Shown one piece after another: positions 43,484 through 43,597 of a stretch of DNA of 43,597 bases. Numbering within the stretch: the first letter of the stretch is position 1; each line of letters opens with the position of its first letter. Made by a program: the position numbers and the translations under genes. The notes under the pieces were generated by a model that was not told the origin of the DNA, ran no database searches, and saw only the letters and a program-made list of their open reading frames with translations. This DNA is from Pseudomonadota bacterium (GTDB lineage Bacteria > SAR324 > NAC60-12), in the NCBI GenBank assembly GCA_004213175.1, contig SHAT01000012.1, positions 1-43,597 of the forward strand. The letters run 5' to 3'.

Positions 43484-43508
43484 TCCCTGCTGAGACATTT
43501 TGCAGGGA
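43484..43508 (+). terminator. hairpin after rlmB
   Basis: TCCCTGC (43484-43490) and GCAGGGA (43502-43508) make a perfect 7-bp G/C-containing stem with an 11-nt loop, 20 nt after the rlmB stop. No U-run follows, so intrinsic termination is uncertain. Confidence 0.35.
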
Positions 43509-43597
43509 TATTGCACTACGAAAAACCTCACACCATTAGAGTGTATAGGACAGTTTGTCTTCTAACTTAAATTTCTCCTGCAATTTGAATACAGTTG

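Noticed and set aside
1-43597. CRISPR arrays, insertion sequences, prophage, tRNA or rRNA genes
   Set aside because: I saw no repeat-spacer pattern, transposase, integrase, terminal repeats or tRNA-like T-loop sequence in intergenic DNA. No sign of a recent mobile element.

Overview
The window is about 43.6 kb of AT-rich, gene-dense bacterial chromosome. It encodes core metabolism, RNA and cell-envelope maintenance, parts of a type II secretion system (T2SS) and a flagellar motor gene. The genes (fliG, gspD/gspM/gspN, a TAXI-type TRAP binding protein, lipA, type II citrate synthase, a GAF-adenylate cyclase) point to a motile Gram-negative proteobacterium. The low G+C, the separate gspN and the TRAP component resemble marine delta-type lineages such as SAR324. 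That placement is inference from gene content and would need marker-gene phylogeny. I found no rRNA, tRNA, CRISPR array, insertion sequence or prophage.

Layout. 143-1624 (minus): riboflavin synthase, an FxsA-type membrane protein and a hotdog thioesterase. 1753-4418 (plus): Rep helicase overlapped by a TesA-type GDSL esterase. 4496-5749 (minus): unrecognised 417-residue protein. 6323-10607 (plus): a small protein with a strong ribosome-binding site, fliG, leuC-leuD, and a putative lipoprotein. 10935-13114 (minus): lipA-aroA with an ATGA overlap. 13424-14755 (plus): an unusual serine hydroxymethyltransferase-like enzyme. 14804-17949 (minus): mutM, TAXI binding protein, rsmH and ybeY, tightly overlapping. 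18586-18852 (plus): YbiI-like DksA/TraR zinc finger. 19140-21539 (minus): unrecognised 799-residue protein. 21704-28742 (plus): dxs, a ZapB-like coiled-coil gene overlapping a TPR protein, a small outer-membrane-type protein and a GAF-adenylate cyclase. 28925-38076 (minus, transcription order ispD to gspN): ispD, gspD, scpA, a CARDB exported protein, a second fxsA, citrate synthase, gspM and gspN. 38705-41808 (plus): three-gene oxidoreductase operon (beta-hydroxyacid dehydrogenase, aldehyde dehydrogenase, SDR). 41915-43464 (plus): thrH and rlmB.

Functional links. leuC/leuD form isopropylmalate isomerase; dxs and ispD are two steps of the MEP isoprenoid pathway; gspD, gspM and gspN belong to the T2SS, but are interleaved with housekeeping genes and lack gspC/E-L here. 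The most unusual items are: a 912-residue GspD whose periplasmic part appears to hold six N1-type modules rather than three; an SHMT-like enzyme that keeps the PLP lysine but lacks residues needed for canonical folate-dependent catalysis; two large unrecognised proteins; a ZapB-like protein with a long acidic tail; and several dyad-symmetry elements in the leaders of fliG, the SHMT-like gene and the outer-membrane protein gene.
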